From: Kushneria phyllosphaerae | Lineage (GTDB): Bacteria; Pseudomonadota; Gammaproteobacteria; Pseudomonadales; Halomonadaceae | Assembly: GCF_900312995.1 (NCBI RefSeq) | Contig: NZ_ONZI01000002.1 | Span: 62,001-126,000, forward strand | Length of the DNA: 64,000 bases | Direction: 5' to 3' | Shown: in pieces, positions 56,917 through 64,000 of the stretch | How the letters are laid out: every line of letters begins with the position of its first letter | How positions within the stretch are numbered: the stretch's first letter is position 1 | Position numbers and translations under genes: made by a program | Notes under the pieces: model-generated | Database searches by the model: none | What the model saw: the letters and a program-made list of their open reading frames with translations, nothing else | Told to the model about the DNA's origin: nothing

Positions 56917-57556
56917 CCCGGAACAACCACGGCTGCGAGGCGCGGTGACGCGTTTCGAACTCGCGAATGGCGTGACTGTTATCGGTCAGCGTCAGGCCGA
57001 TATCGTCCAGCCCGTTTTCGAGGCAGTACTTGCGAAACGCATCCACTTCAAAATCGATCGCCTCTCCTTCCGGCATCAGGATCTTCTGCTCGACCAGATC
57101 CACATCCAGACGGTAGCCCGGCGTGTGCTCGACGGCATCAAACAGCCGATCCACCGTGGCCTCATCAAGCTGGATCAGCAACAGACCGTTCTTGAACGCA
57201 TTGTTGAAGAAGATATCGGCAAAGCTTGGCGCGATGATGACGCGAAAGCCGAAGTCTTCCAGCGCCCAGGGGGCGTGCTCACGTGAGCTGCCGCAGCCAA
57301 AATTCTTGCGCGCCAGCAGAACGCTTGCGCCTTCATAGCGCGGCTGATTGAGCACGAAATCCGGATTGATCGGTCGGTTCGAGCAGTCCTGTCCCGGATA
57401 ACCTTCATCGAGATAGCGCAGCTCATCAAAGAGATTGGGGCCGAAGCCGGTGCGCTTGATCGACTTGAGAAACTGCTTGGGAATGATCAGGTCGGTATCG
57501 ACATTGGCACGATCCAGCGGCGCGACCAGACCCTTTTGACGAATAAAGGCTTTCAT
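56909..57556 (-). CDS. leuD: 3-isopropylmalate dehydratase small subunit
   Basis: Partner of LeuC in isomerising 2- to 3-isopropylmalate. The 215-residue length is normal. It starts [33 protein letters not shown] and shows [15 protein letters not shown], the swivel-domain motif that completes the active site. It lies 33 bases after leuC and overlaps the methyltransferase gene by eight bases. Confidence 0.97.
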   Translation of the reverse strand: MKAFIRQKGLVAPLDRANVDTDLIIPKQFLKSIKRTGFGPNLFDELRYLDEGYPGQDCSNRPINPDFVLNQPRYEGASVLLARKNFGCGSSREHAPWALEDFGFRVIIAPSFADIFFNNAFKNGLLLIQLDEATVDRLFDAVEHTPGYRLDVDLVEQKILMPEGEAIDFEVDAFRKYCLENGLDDIGLTLTDNSHAIREFETRHRASQPWLFRDA

Positions 57557-57589
57557 GATGGTTTCCTTGAAAATGGCGTGGACGAGCGT

Positions 57590-59047
57590 TTAAAGCCCGG
57601 CAGCGCGCCGAGCCGGCGCAGGCGTGTCGACAAACTCGCGAACATCGACAAAATGGCCGGCAATCGCGGCCGCCGCGGCCATCGCCGGGCTGACCAGATG
57701 CGTACGCCCGCCATATCCTTGACGCCCCTCGAAATTGCGATTCGAAGTCGAGGCGCAGTGTTCACCGGCGCCCAGCTTATCGGCGTTCATGGCCAGACAC
57801 ATCGAGCAGCCCGCCTCACGCCATTCAAAACCGGCGTCACGAAACACCTGATCCAGCCCTTCCTGTTCGGCCTGACGCTTCACCAGTCCGGACCCCGGCA
57901 CCACCATCGCCTGCTTGATCGTACCGGCGACCTGACGACCTTCCACCACGGCCGCCGCGGCACGCAGATCCTCGATACGCGCGTTGGTGCATGAGCCAAT
58001 GAATACGCGATCCAGCTGAATGTCGGTCATCTTCTGACCGGCGTGCAGCCCCATGTATTCAAGCGCACGGGTAATGCCACGCCGCGTGGTGTCATCCGTG
58101 GCCGCAGCCGGATCAGGTACGCGGTCATGAATGCCCACGACCATCTCGGGGCTAGTGCCCCAGCTGACCTGCGGCTCGATAGCCGCAGCGTCCAGTGTCA
58201 CTACCTTGTCAAAGACAGCGTCATCGTCAGACACCAGCGAGCGCCAGTTCTCTACTGCGGCGTCCCACTGCGCCGGGATCGGCGCAAACGGTCGGCCCTT
58301 GACGTAGTCGATGGTGGTGTCATCGACCGCTACCAGCCCGACACGCGCGCCCGCTTCGATGGCCATGTTGCAGATCGTCATGCGACCTTCCATGGAGAGA
58401 TCGCGAATCGCACTGCCGGCAAATTCGATGGCACAGCCAGTACCACCCGCCGTGCCGATCTTGCCGATAATGGCCAGCACGATGTCCTTGGCGGTGACGT
58501 GAGGGCCCAGCTGACCCTCCACGCGCACCTGCATGTTCTTCATCTTGCGCTGGATCAGACACTGGGTCGCCAGCACATGCTCGACTTCAGAAGTACCGAT
58601 ACCGTGGGCCAACGCCCCAAAGGCGCCATGGGTGGCGGTATGGGAATCACCGCACACCACGGTCATGCCCGGCAGTGTCGCGCCCTGCTCGGGGCCAATG
58701 ATATGCACGATGCCCTGGCGCACATCGTTGATGCCAAAGGTTTCAATGCCAAAGCTTGTGGTGTTGTCATCGAGCGTCTGCACCTGAATGCGCGAGACAT
58801 TGTCCTCGATCCCGGCAATCCCGGCGCTGCGCTCCTTCAGGGAAGTCGGCACGTTGTGATCGGCCGTGGCGATGTTGGCATCGATACGCCAGGGACGACG
58901 GTCAGCCAGACGCAGTCCTTCAAAGGCCTGCGGTGAGGTCACCTCATGCAGCAGATGACGGTCGATATAAATCAGTGACGTGCCGTCATCGCGGCTGGAC
59001 ACCAGATGCGATGCCCAGAGCTTGTCATAAAGCGTCTGTCCTGCCAT
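57590..59047 (-). CDS. leuC: 3-isopropylmalate dehydratase large subunit
   Basis: Holds the 4Fe-4S cluster for the isomerisation of 2-isopropylmalate. The 485-residue product has [30 protein letters not shown], the cluster cysteines in [13 protein letters not shown] and [11 protein letters not shown], and [11 protein letters not shown] near the end. Start at 59047, after AAGGAGAG; an upstream in-frame Met 17 codons earlier is discounted. First gene of the leuCD-methyltransferase-leuB operon; divergent from a LysR gene with an inverted repeat between them. Confidence 0.97.
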   Translation of the reverse strand: MAGQTLYDKLWASHLVSSRDDGTSLIYIDRHLLHEVTSPQAFEGLRLADRRPWRIDANIATADHNVPTSLKERSAGIAGIEDNVSRIQVQTLDDNTTSFGIETFGINDVRQGIVHIIGPEQGATLPGMTVVCGDSHTATHGAFGALAHGIGTSEVEHVLATQCLIQRKMKNMQVRVEGQLGPHVTAKDIVLAIIGKIGTAGGTGCAIEFAGSAIRDLSMEGRMTICNMAIEAGARVGLVAVDDTTIDYVKGRPFAPIPAQWDAAVENWRSLVSDDDAVFDKVVTLDAAAIEPQVSWGTSPEMVVGIHDRVPDPAAATDDTTRRGITRALEYMGLHAGQKMTDIQLDRVFIGSCTNARIEDLRAAAAVVEGRQVAGTIKQAMVVPGSGLVKRQAEQEGLDQVFRDAGFEWREAGCSMCLAMNADKLGAGEHCASTSNRNFEGRQGYGGRTHLVSPAMAAAAAIAGHFVDVREFVDTPAPARRAAGL

Positions 59048-59175
59048 ATCGTCTCTCCTTCCTTGCGCACGAGGCGCGTTCACGGTCCGGGGGTGCACTG
59101 GAGCTCTTGTGGTGTGTCATTGTCATGACGGCTCATCAACCCCTGTCTGGCATCTACACTACGCCGCGATATACC

Positions 59176-59190
59176 ATGAAAGCAATTCAT
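59176..59190. promoter_or_regulatory. LysR-type inverted repeat between leuC and the LysR gene
   Basis: ATGAA-N5-TTCAT with the T-N11-A core (T59177, A59189), in the divergent gap, ending 33 bases before the LysR start. A further TTCAT follows at 59195. A plausible operator for both genes. Confidence 0.45.
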
Positions 59191-59223
59191 CCTATTCATG
59201 GCATGCATTCCCATGAGGAATCT

Positions 59224-60111
59224 ATGGAAACCGAAAGCCTGCGCGCCTTTGTGGCCGTGGCCGAATGCGGCTCGTTTTCGCTGGCCGCCGAACAGATCCA
59301 CCTGACCCAGTCTGCCGTCAGCAAACGCATCGCCACGCTTGAACATCAAACGGATGCACGCCTGTTTGATCGCATCGGCCGACGCATTGCCCTGACCGAA
59401 GCGGGTCATCTGCTGCTGCCTCGTGCCCGCGAGATTCTGGGACTTTTCGAGGACACCCAGCGCGCACTGACCAGCTTGAGCGGTATGGTGCGTGGCCGAC
59501 TGAGTCTGGCCACCAGTCACCATATCGGCCTGCATCGTCTGCCCGCTGTTTTGCGTCGCTATACGCAGCGCTGGCCACAGGTCACTCTGGACATGCGCTT
59601 TCTGGACTCGGAACAGGCTTATCAGGGCGTGATGGATGGCTCACTCGAGCTGGCACTGGCCACCCTGGCACCGCACACGGCCAAGCCCCTTGTGGCCACG
59701 CCCTTATGGATGGATCAGCTTCATTTTGTCTGCGCACCGGATCATCCGCTCACGCGGCAGCGTTCGCTCACCCTTGATGCCCTGAGTCAGGTCGATGCGG
59801 TGCTGCCTGGCGAGCAGACCTTTACTCGGGCCATGGTGATGAGCGCCTTTAACCGGGCGGGACTGGAGGTCAGCGTGTCCATGTCCACCAATTACATGGA
59901 AACACTCAAGATGATGGTCAGCATCGGGCTTGGCTGGAGCGTGCTGCCTGAAACCCTGCTCGATGACAGTGTTCACAGACTCGATATCGACCATCCGCCG
60001 ATCGAACGCCCGCTGGGTTATCTCTTTCACGAGAACCGCACGCTTTCCAATGCGGCGCGCGCCATGATCGATCTGCTCGAAGCCTCTCGCCAGCCACCTT
60101 CCGGCGACTGA
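59224..60111 (+). CDS. LysR-family regulator, probably of the leu operon
   Basis: A 295-residue LysR protein with helix-turn-helix ETESLRAFVAVAECGSFSLAAEQIHLTQSAVSKRIATLE and a CysB/CbbR-type co-inducer domain (SLATSHHIGLHRLPAVLRRYTQRWPQVTLDM). The start at 59224 follows GAGGAA; the long upstream open frame overlaps leuC and is discounted. It faces leuC divergently, the place where Pseudomonas also has a LysR gene, which makes leuCD the likely target. The signal is unknown, with 2-isopropylmalate a fair guess from the LeuO-type logic. Confidence 0.88.
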   Translation: METESLRAFVAVAECGSFSLAAEQIHLTQSAVSKRIATLEHQTDARLFDRIGRRIALTEAGHLLLPRAREILGLFEDTQRALTSLSGMVRGRLSLATSHHIGLHRLPAVLRRYTQRWPQVTLDMRFLDSEQAYQGVMDGSLELALATLAPHTAKPLVATPLWMDQLHFVCAPDHPLTRQRSLTLDALSQVDAVLPGEQTFTRAMVMSAFNRAGLEVSVSMSTNYMETLKMMVSIGLGWSVLPETLLDDSVHRLDIDHPPIERPLGYLFHENRTLSNAARAMIDLLEASRQPPSGD

Positions 60112-60242
60112 AGCGTGACCTGAAAACCACGCAGGAGTTGCATCAAAAGGCCCGGCGTGGTGCCATCCCGGTCTGCAGGGCGTCCCTGCCTACACAACGA
60201 TAATCCGACCAATAACAACACAACATCTTGCAAGGAATCATC

Positions 60243-61220
60243 ATGTCCCACTCTTTGAGCATGCCTGCCTCATGCCGGGCGAGCCTGCGCACGTCTTTTG
60301 CCATGTCCGGCGCCCTGGTCGCGACCGCTCTGCTGTTACCGCTGACGGCCCATGCCGACCAGCAGAGTAGCGAGACACCGGCCGCCTCCGGTGAAACCGC
60401 CAGCTATGACACCACCGATGAGTCACCGCGCAGCGCCTACCTGTCAGACTGGTACAACCAGAACGTTACCGTCATCGGCAGCAAGGATATTCGTTTCGGC
60501 CCGCAAAAAATCGATGATATCTATCTGGAATATGAGTTTTTCGGTCGCAAGGGACCGCTGGATCTTTACGGCTATATCGACATGCCCAAATTCTTTGGCA
60601 TCGGCAACGCCGCCGACAGTGGCGCCTTCGATGGCGGCTCGCCGATCTTTGCCGAAATCAAGCCACGGCTGTCCCTTAACGAGCTCAGCGGCCGGGATCT
60701 GAGTCTTGGGCCCATTAGCGAATGGTATCTGGCGGCCAACTGGATCTATGACTGGGGACACAACAGCGACAATCGCCAGAACACGCTGTACACCGGCCTG
60801 GGCACGGACATCGATACCGGGTCCCCGCTGGGGATGTCCTTTAACTTCTACGGTAAATATCAGTGGGAGAACTACGGCGCGGAGAATGAAAACAGCTGGG
60901 ATGGCTATCGTGCGCAGCTTGAGTACAACTACCCGCTGGCAAGCTTTGATAACGGGGCCAGCCTCTTTTATGCCGGTTTTACCAACTATGACTTCGGCTC
61001 CGATCTGGGCGATGGTGATTCAACGCGTACCAACGAAGCGGTGGTGGCGACCAATGCCTTTGTCTACTCCTTCACGCACCTGCGCTTTCTGGCCGTGGCC
61101 CGCTACTTCCACAACGGTGGGCAGTGGAACGACGGCAGCGAGCTGAATTTCGGGGATGGTGATTTCCGCGTGCGCAGCACCGGCTGGGGATACTACCTCG
61201 GCGTTGGCTGGCAGTTTTAA
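60243..61220 (+). CDS. Tsx-like outer membrane nucleoside channel
   Basis: A 325-residue outer-membrane beta-barrel of the Tsx/OmpK family. The signal peptide ends at about residue 39 (AHA). The N-terminus of the mature part has a short charged region (SETPAASGETASYD) before WYNQNVTVIGSKDIRFGPQ, and the alternating aromatic strands (EWYLAANWIYDWGH, FNFYGKYQWENYG) run to a C-terminal Phe (YYLGVGWQF), the signal for BAM insertion. AAGGAATC precedes the ATG at 60243. Supplies nucleosides; a NupC-type transporter lies at 31.8 kb. It ends at a bidirectional terminator. Confidence 0.88.
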   Translation: MSHSLSMPASCRASLRTSFAMSGALVATALLLPLTAHADQQSSETPAASGETASYDTTDESPRSAYLSDWYNQNVTVIGSKDIRFGPQKIDDIYLEYEFFGRKGPLDLYGYIDMPKFFGIGNAADSGAFDGGSPIFAEIKPRLSLNELSGRDLSLGPISEWYLAANWIYDWGHNSDNRQNTLYTGLGTDIDTGSPLGMSFNFYGKYQWENYGAENENSWDGYRAQLEYNYPLASFDNGASLFYAGFTNYDFGSDLGDGDSTRTNEAVVATNAFVYSFTHLRFLAVARYFHNGGQWNDGSELNFGDGDFRVRSTGWGYYLGVGWQF

Positions 61221-61242
61221 TTTTTTGCAGAACGCACACAGC

Positions 61243-61274
61243 AAAAGGGCCGGTCACATGACCGGCCCTTTTTG
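61243..61274. terminator. Bidirectional intrinsic terminator
   Basis: AAAAGGGCCGGTCA and TGACCGGCCCTTTTT arms with a two-base loop, between the tsx-like and cysE genes. Confidence 0.93.
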
Positions 61275-61297
61275 CAGCAATGTCGCCTTCGATTCAA

Positions 61298-62167
61298 TTA
61301 CGAGCCCTGCTGATACCGCTGAACTCTGGGGACATGCTGAAAGCTGCCATGTTCCATGGTGACCGACGGACTCGGGCAGCGTGGCCTTCCGGCCTGGCGG
61401 GCAGGAATACCCACCACGGTAGTGTGCGCCTCCACACCGGCCAGCACGACGCTACCGGCCCCAATCTGAGCCCCATGGCCGATTTCGATATTGCCCAGCA
61501 CGGTCGCACCGGCACCGATCAATACGCCGCTGCGCACCTTGGGATGACGATCACCGCTTTCCTTACCGGTCCCCCCCAGCGTGACGCCCTGCATGATCGA
61601 GACGTTATCGCCGATCTCGGCGGTCTCACCAATCACGATGCCGGTACCATGGTCCAGCATGACCCCTCGGCCCACCTGACAGGCCGGATGGATATCGATA
61701 CCAAAGGCCTGCGTGGTGCGATGATGCAGCGCGCGAGCCAGCATGCGCCGACCGTCACACCACAGGGCATGCGCCAGGCGATGGGCCTGCAGCGCCTGAA
61801 ACCCCTTGAGATACAGCAAAATGGGCAGGTACTCGCTGCTGGCGGCGTCGCGCTCGAAAACCGCCGTCATGTCACAGGCGGCACTCTCGACCAGCGACGG
61901 ATTCGCCTGATAAAGCCCCTGAAAACACTCTGACATAGCATCAAACGAGAGCGTTTTATCCGTCAGGGCCGACGCCATGACGGCCGTCAGGGCCTCTTCA
62001 AGATGGGCCCTTGACACTATATAGGTATCGAGCATGTCCGCCAGCAGGGGTTCAGCCTGCGCGGTCACGAGTGCTTCCTGATGCAGCAGGCTGAAAACAC
62101 TGGCCTGTGCATTGATCTCATGCAGCATATTGCGTCTCATCGAAAATATCGTATTCGCCGGAGACAT
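61298..62167 (-). CDS. cysE: Serine O-acetyltransferase
   Basis: Makes O-acetylserine for cysteine synthesis. The 289-residue product has a helical N-terminal domain and a left-handed beta-helix of hexapeptide repeats beginning about 156 (IDIHPACQVGRGVMLDHGTGIVIGETAEIGDNVSIMQGVTLGGTGK), with the catalytic His in LDHGTG. A C-terminal tail beyond the helix could join the synthase OAS-SL. Cysteine feedback residues were not examined. It converges with the tsx-like gene. Confidence 0.95.
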   Translation of the reverse strand: MSPANTIFSMRRNMLHEINAQASVFSLLHQEALVTAQAEPLLADMLDTYIVSRAHLEEALTAVMASALTDKTLSFDAMSECFQGLYQANPSLVESAACDMTAVFERDAASSEYLPILLYLKGFQALQAHRLAHALWCDGRRMLARALHHRTTQAFGIDIHPACQVGRGVMLDHGTGIVIGETAEIGDNVSIMQGVTLGGTGKESGDRHPKVRSGVLIGAGATVLGNIEIGHGAQIGAGSVVLAGVEAHTTVVGIPARQAGRPRCPSPSVTMEHGSFQHVPRVQRYQQGS

Positions 62168-62297
62168 ACCCGCCGTGTCCCCATCCTGAACCCTGTTGAC
62201 AGCACCCAGAGTAACGCAGCGTAACTTTTTGTGCCTTCATCGTTTATGGCGGCGCGCGTTCCAACACAGTTGTGTGATAAACGCCGCCTCCCTATCG

Positions 62298-62323
62298 AGG
62301 AAAGGCCCGCCAGAAGCGGGCCC
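62298..62323 (-). terminator. Intrinsic terminator of aroC
   Basis: GGCCCGC and GCGGGCC arms with a five-base loop, followed on the minus strand by TTTCCT. Weak T-run. Confidence 0.65.
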
Positions 62324-62382
62324 AGGGGCGGTCTGCAAGGGCGAAAGCGCGATGCGACAGCCGTGGCGACTGCCGGCTCACA

Positions 62383-63474
62383 CTAGCGCTGCTTGAGGTG
62401 CGGTGTGTCGACGCTGACGTCACCGTTTTGTCCGCGCTGGCGCAGCAGATGATCCATCAGGGTCAGTGCCATCATGGCTTCCGCAATCGGTGTGGCTCGA
62501 ATGCCCACGCAAGGGTCATGACGCCCTTTGGTGATGACCTCGACCGGGTTGCCATGGACATCGATCGAACGACCGGGGGTGGTGATGCTGGAGGTTGGCT
62601 TGAGCGCCAGATGGGCAACGATCGGCTGGCCGGTCGAAATGCCGCCCAGCACGCCACCGGCGTGGTTGGAAAGAAAGCCCTCGGGCGTCATCTCGTCACG
62701 GTGCTCGCTGCCGCGCTGGGCAATACAGTCAAAGCCTGCGCCAATTTCAACACCCTTGACGGCATTGATGCTCATCAGGCCATGGGCAAGCTCGGCATCC
62801 AGGCGATCGAACACCGGCTCTCCGAGCCCGACCGGTACACCGTCGGCCACCACGGTAATGCGCGCTCCGACACTGTCCTGATCGCGCCTGAGCTGATCCA
62901 TGTAGGTTTCAAGCTCCGGCACACAATCCGGGTCAGGGCAGAAAAACGGGTTGTCGTCGACGCCCTCCCAGCTTTTGAACTCAATGCTGATCGGGCCAAG
63001 CTGGCTCATGTAGCCGCGCACGCTGATCCCCAGCCCTGCCAGATACTTCTTGGCAATGGCCCCGGCCGCCACGCGCATGGCGGTCTCGCGCGCGCTGGAG
63101 CGTCCGCCGCCACGATAATCGCGAACGCCGTACTTGTGATGATAGGTGTAGTCCGCATGCGCCGGACGGAACTGATCCTTGATCTTCGAGTAATCCTTCG
63201 AGCGCTGATCGGTATTTTCAATCATCAGGCCGATCGGCGTGCCGGTAGTGATCCCCTCGAACACCCCTGACAGGATGCGTACTTCATCGGCTTCCCGACG
63301 CTGCGTGGTATGGCGCGAACTGCCGGGACGGCGGCGATCCAGATCTCCCTGCAGGTCCGCCTCGCAAAGCGGCAGGCCCGGCGGGCAGCCATCAACAATG
63401 GCGCCCAGTGCCGGGCCATGGCTTTCCCCGAAGGTGGTCAGCGTGAAAAGTTTGCCGAAGGTGTTACCAGACAT
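62383..63474 (-). CDS. aroC: Chorismate synthase
   Basis: Flavin-dependent final step of the shikimate pathway. The 363-residue product starts [33 protein letters not shown] and shows [37 protein letters not shown] and [18 protein letters not shown], all AroC hallmarks. An in-frame upstream Met is discounted because the ATG at 63474 starts the family N-terminus. It is preceded by prmB on the same strand, the order found in many gammaproteobacteria (prmB-aroC). Confidence 0.97.
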   Translation of the reverse strand: MSGNTFGKLFTLTTFGESHGPALGAIVDGCPPGLPLCEADLQGDLDRRRPGSSRHTTQRREADEVRILSGVFEGITTGTPIGLMIENTDQRSKDYSKIKDQFRPAHADYTYHHKYGVRDYRGGGRSSARETAMRVAAGAIAKKYLAGLGISVRGYMSQLGPISIEFKSWEGVDDNPFFCPDPDCVPELETYMDQLRRDQDSVGARITVVADGVPVGLGEPVFDRLDAELAHGLMSINAVKGVEIGAGFDCIAQRGSEHRDEMTPEGFLSNHAGGVLGGISTGQPIVAHLALKPTSSITTPGRSIDVHGNPVEVITKGRHDPCVGIRATPIAEAMMALTLMDHLLRQRGQNGDVSVDTPHLKQR

Positions 63475-63562
63475 GTTGTATTCCTGACATTGTGTCGCAC
63501 AGCCGGCTTCCCGGGCCGCACGACAGATCAAAATTCAAACAGGGGCCTGTCAATGCCACCAA

Positions 63563-64000
63563 TCAGTGTGCAAATGACGGTGCCCATTGCTCCAGCTGCG
63601 ACGCCGTCAATGCGAACACGCCATGCCCGCCGCGGGCGAACTCGAGCCACAAAAAGGGCACTTCCGGCCAGGTCTCGATCACGTGACGTTCGGAGTTGCC
63701 GACCTCGACCAGCAGCACCCCCTCATCGGTCAAATAATCCCGGGCCTCGCGCAGCATGCGCCTGACAAGATCCAGACCATCGGGGCCGGCCCCCAGCGCC
63801 AGTGCCGGTTCATGGCCGAACTCGGCAGGCATGCTGCCCAGATCGCTGGTGTCCACATAGGGCGGATTGCTGACGATCAAATCAAAGCGCTGCCCGTCCA
63901 CCGGCTCAAAAAGATCCCCGGCCACCGCCCTGACGCGCGCACCAACGTCGTGACGGGTAATGTTGGCCCGGGCCACATCAAGGGCATCTTCGCTGATATC
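63563..64000 (-). CDS. prmB: Ribosomal protein L3 glutamine methyltransferase, 5' end outside the window
   Basis: The C-terminal part of a PrmB/HemK-type N5-glutamine methyltransferase. The frame is open to base 64000 and begins [14 protein letters not shown]. The NPPY catalytic motif (IVSNPPYVD) is present, followed by [27 protein letters not shown], the pattern of PrmB. It methylates a glutamine of ribosomal protein L3. About 145 residues of the C-terminal half are visible, and it lies just upstream of aroC, which supports PrmB over PrmC. Confidence 0.93.
   Translation of the reverse strand, partial: DISEDALDVARANITRHDVGARVRAVAGDLFEPVDGQRFDLIVSNPPYVDTSDLGSMPAEFGHEPALALGAGPDGLDLVRRMLREARDYLTDEGVLLVEVGNSERHVIETWPEVPFLWLEFARGGHGVFALTASQLEQWAPSFAH

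Noticed and set aside
59048..59223. Leucine-rich leader peptide or attenuator before leuC
   Set aside because: No ORF with clustered Leu codons and no terminator/antiterminator pair in this gap.

Overview
The window is a 64 kb stretch of chromosome from a moderately GC-rich gammaproteobacterium. The closest fit is a member of the Halomonadaceae (Halomonas/Kushneria type); this is inferred from protein character and gene order, not from a database search. Most of it is core metabolism in short operons closed by clear intrinsic terminators. Several blocks keep an order I know from Pseudomonas: dsbD-accB-accC-prmA-dusB-fis-purH, serS next to a cysG-type gene, and a long right-hand block metZ-purF-cvpA-SPOR-folC-accD-trpF-truA-fimV-asd-leuB-methyltransferase-leuD-leuC-LysR.

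Left part (1-18.8 kb): the end of a PAP2 phosphatase, mpl (murein peptide recycling), a phosphofructokinase of the pyrophosphate-dependent type, a fused PP2C/kinase-like membrane protein whose catalytic residues look lost, inorganic pyrophosphatase, dsbD, the acetyl-CoA carboxylase pair accBC, prmA, the dusB-fis pair, purH, an unannotated 49-residue membrane protein gene with its own terminator, an aldehyde dehydrogenase of the GabD type, folE, srkA and a comF-like gene.

Middle part (18.8-43 kb): the most accessory-looking stretch lies at about 18.8-21.9 kb. It is AT-richer and holds a secreted protein built on three repeats, what looks like a broken integrase C-terminus beside tRNA-Leu(UAG), a structured non-coding stretch with a minus-strand terminator, and a cluster of four small ORFs. 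Beyond it are a siroheme-type methyltransferase with a shrunken N-terminal domain, serS, the YdiJ D-2-hydroxyglutarate dehydrogenase, a cation/proton antiporter, a BCCT transporter with an altered aromatic box, a NupC-type nucleoside transporter, a cobalamin adenosyltransferase, a periplasmic binding protein preceded by an overlapping short ORF, a SIMPL protein, an ArgP-like regulator, small lipoproteins, an aminotransferase, an EF-hand lipoprotein, a MATE exporter, and a secreted protein divergent from a LysR regulator.

Right part (43-64 kb): methionine (metZ), purine (purF), folate (folC), fatty acid (accD), tryptophan (trpF), tRNA modification (truA), lysine/threonine (asd), leucine (leuBDC), nucleoside outer membrane channel (tsx-like), cysteine (cysE), chorismate (aroC) and the start of a prmB gene that runs off the window. 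No CRISPR array, intact prophage or complete insertion sequence was seen. The best leads for something undescribed are the kinase/phosphatase-like protein with missing catalytic residues, the three-repeat secreted protein beside the integrase scar, the 49-residue membrane protein, the four-ORF small-gene cluster, and the overlapping leader ORF of the binding-protein gene.
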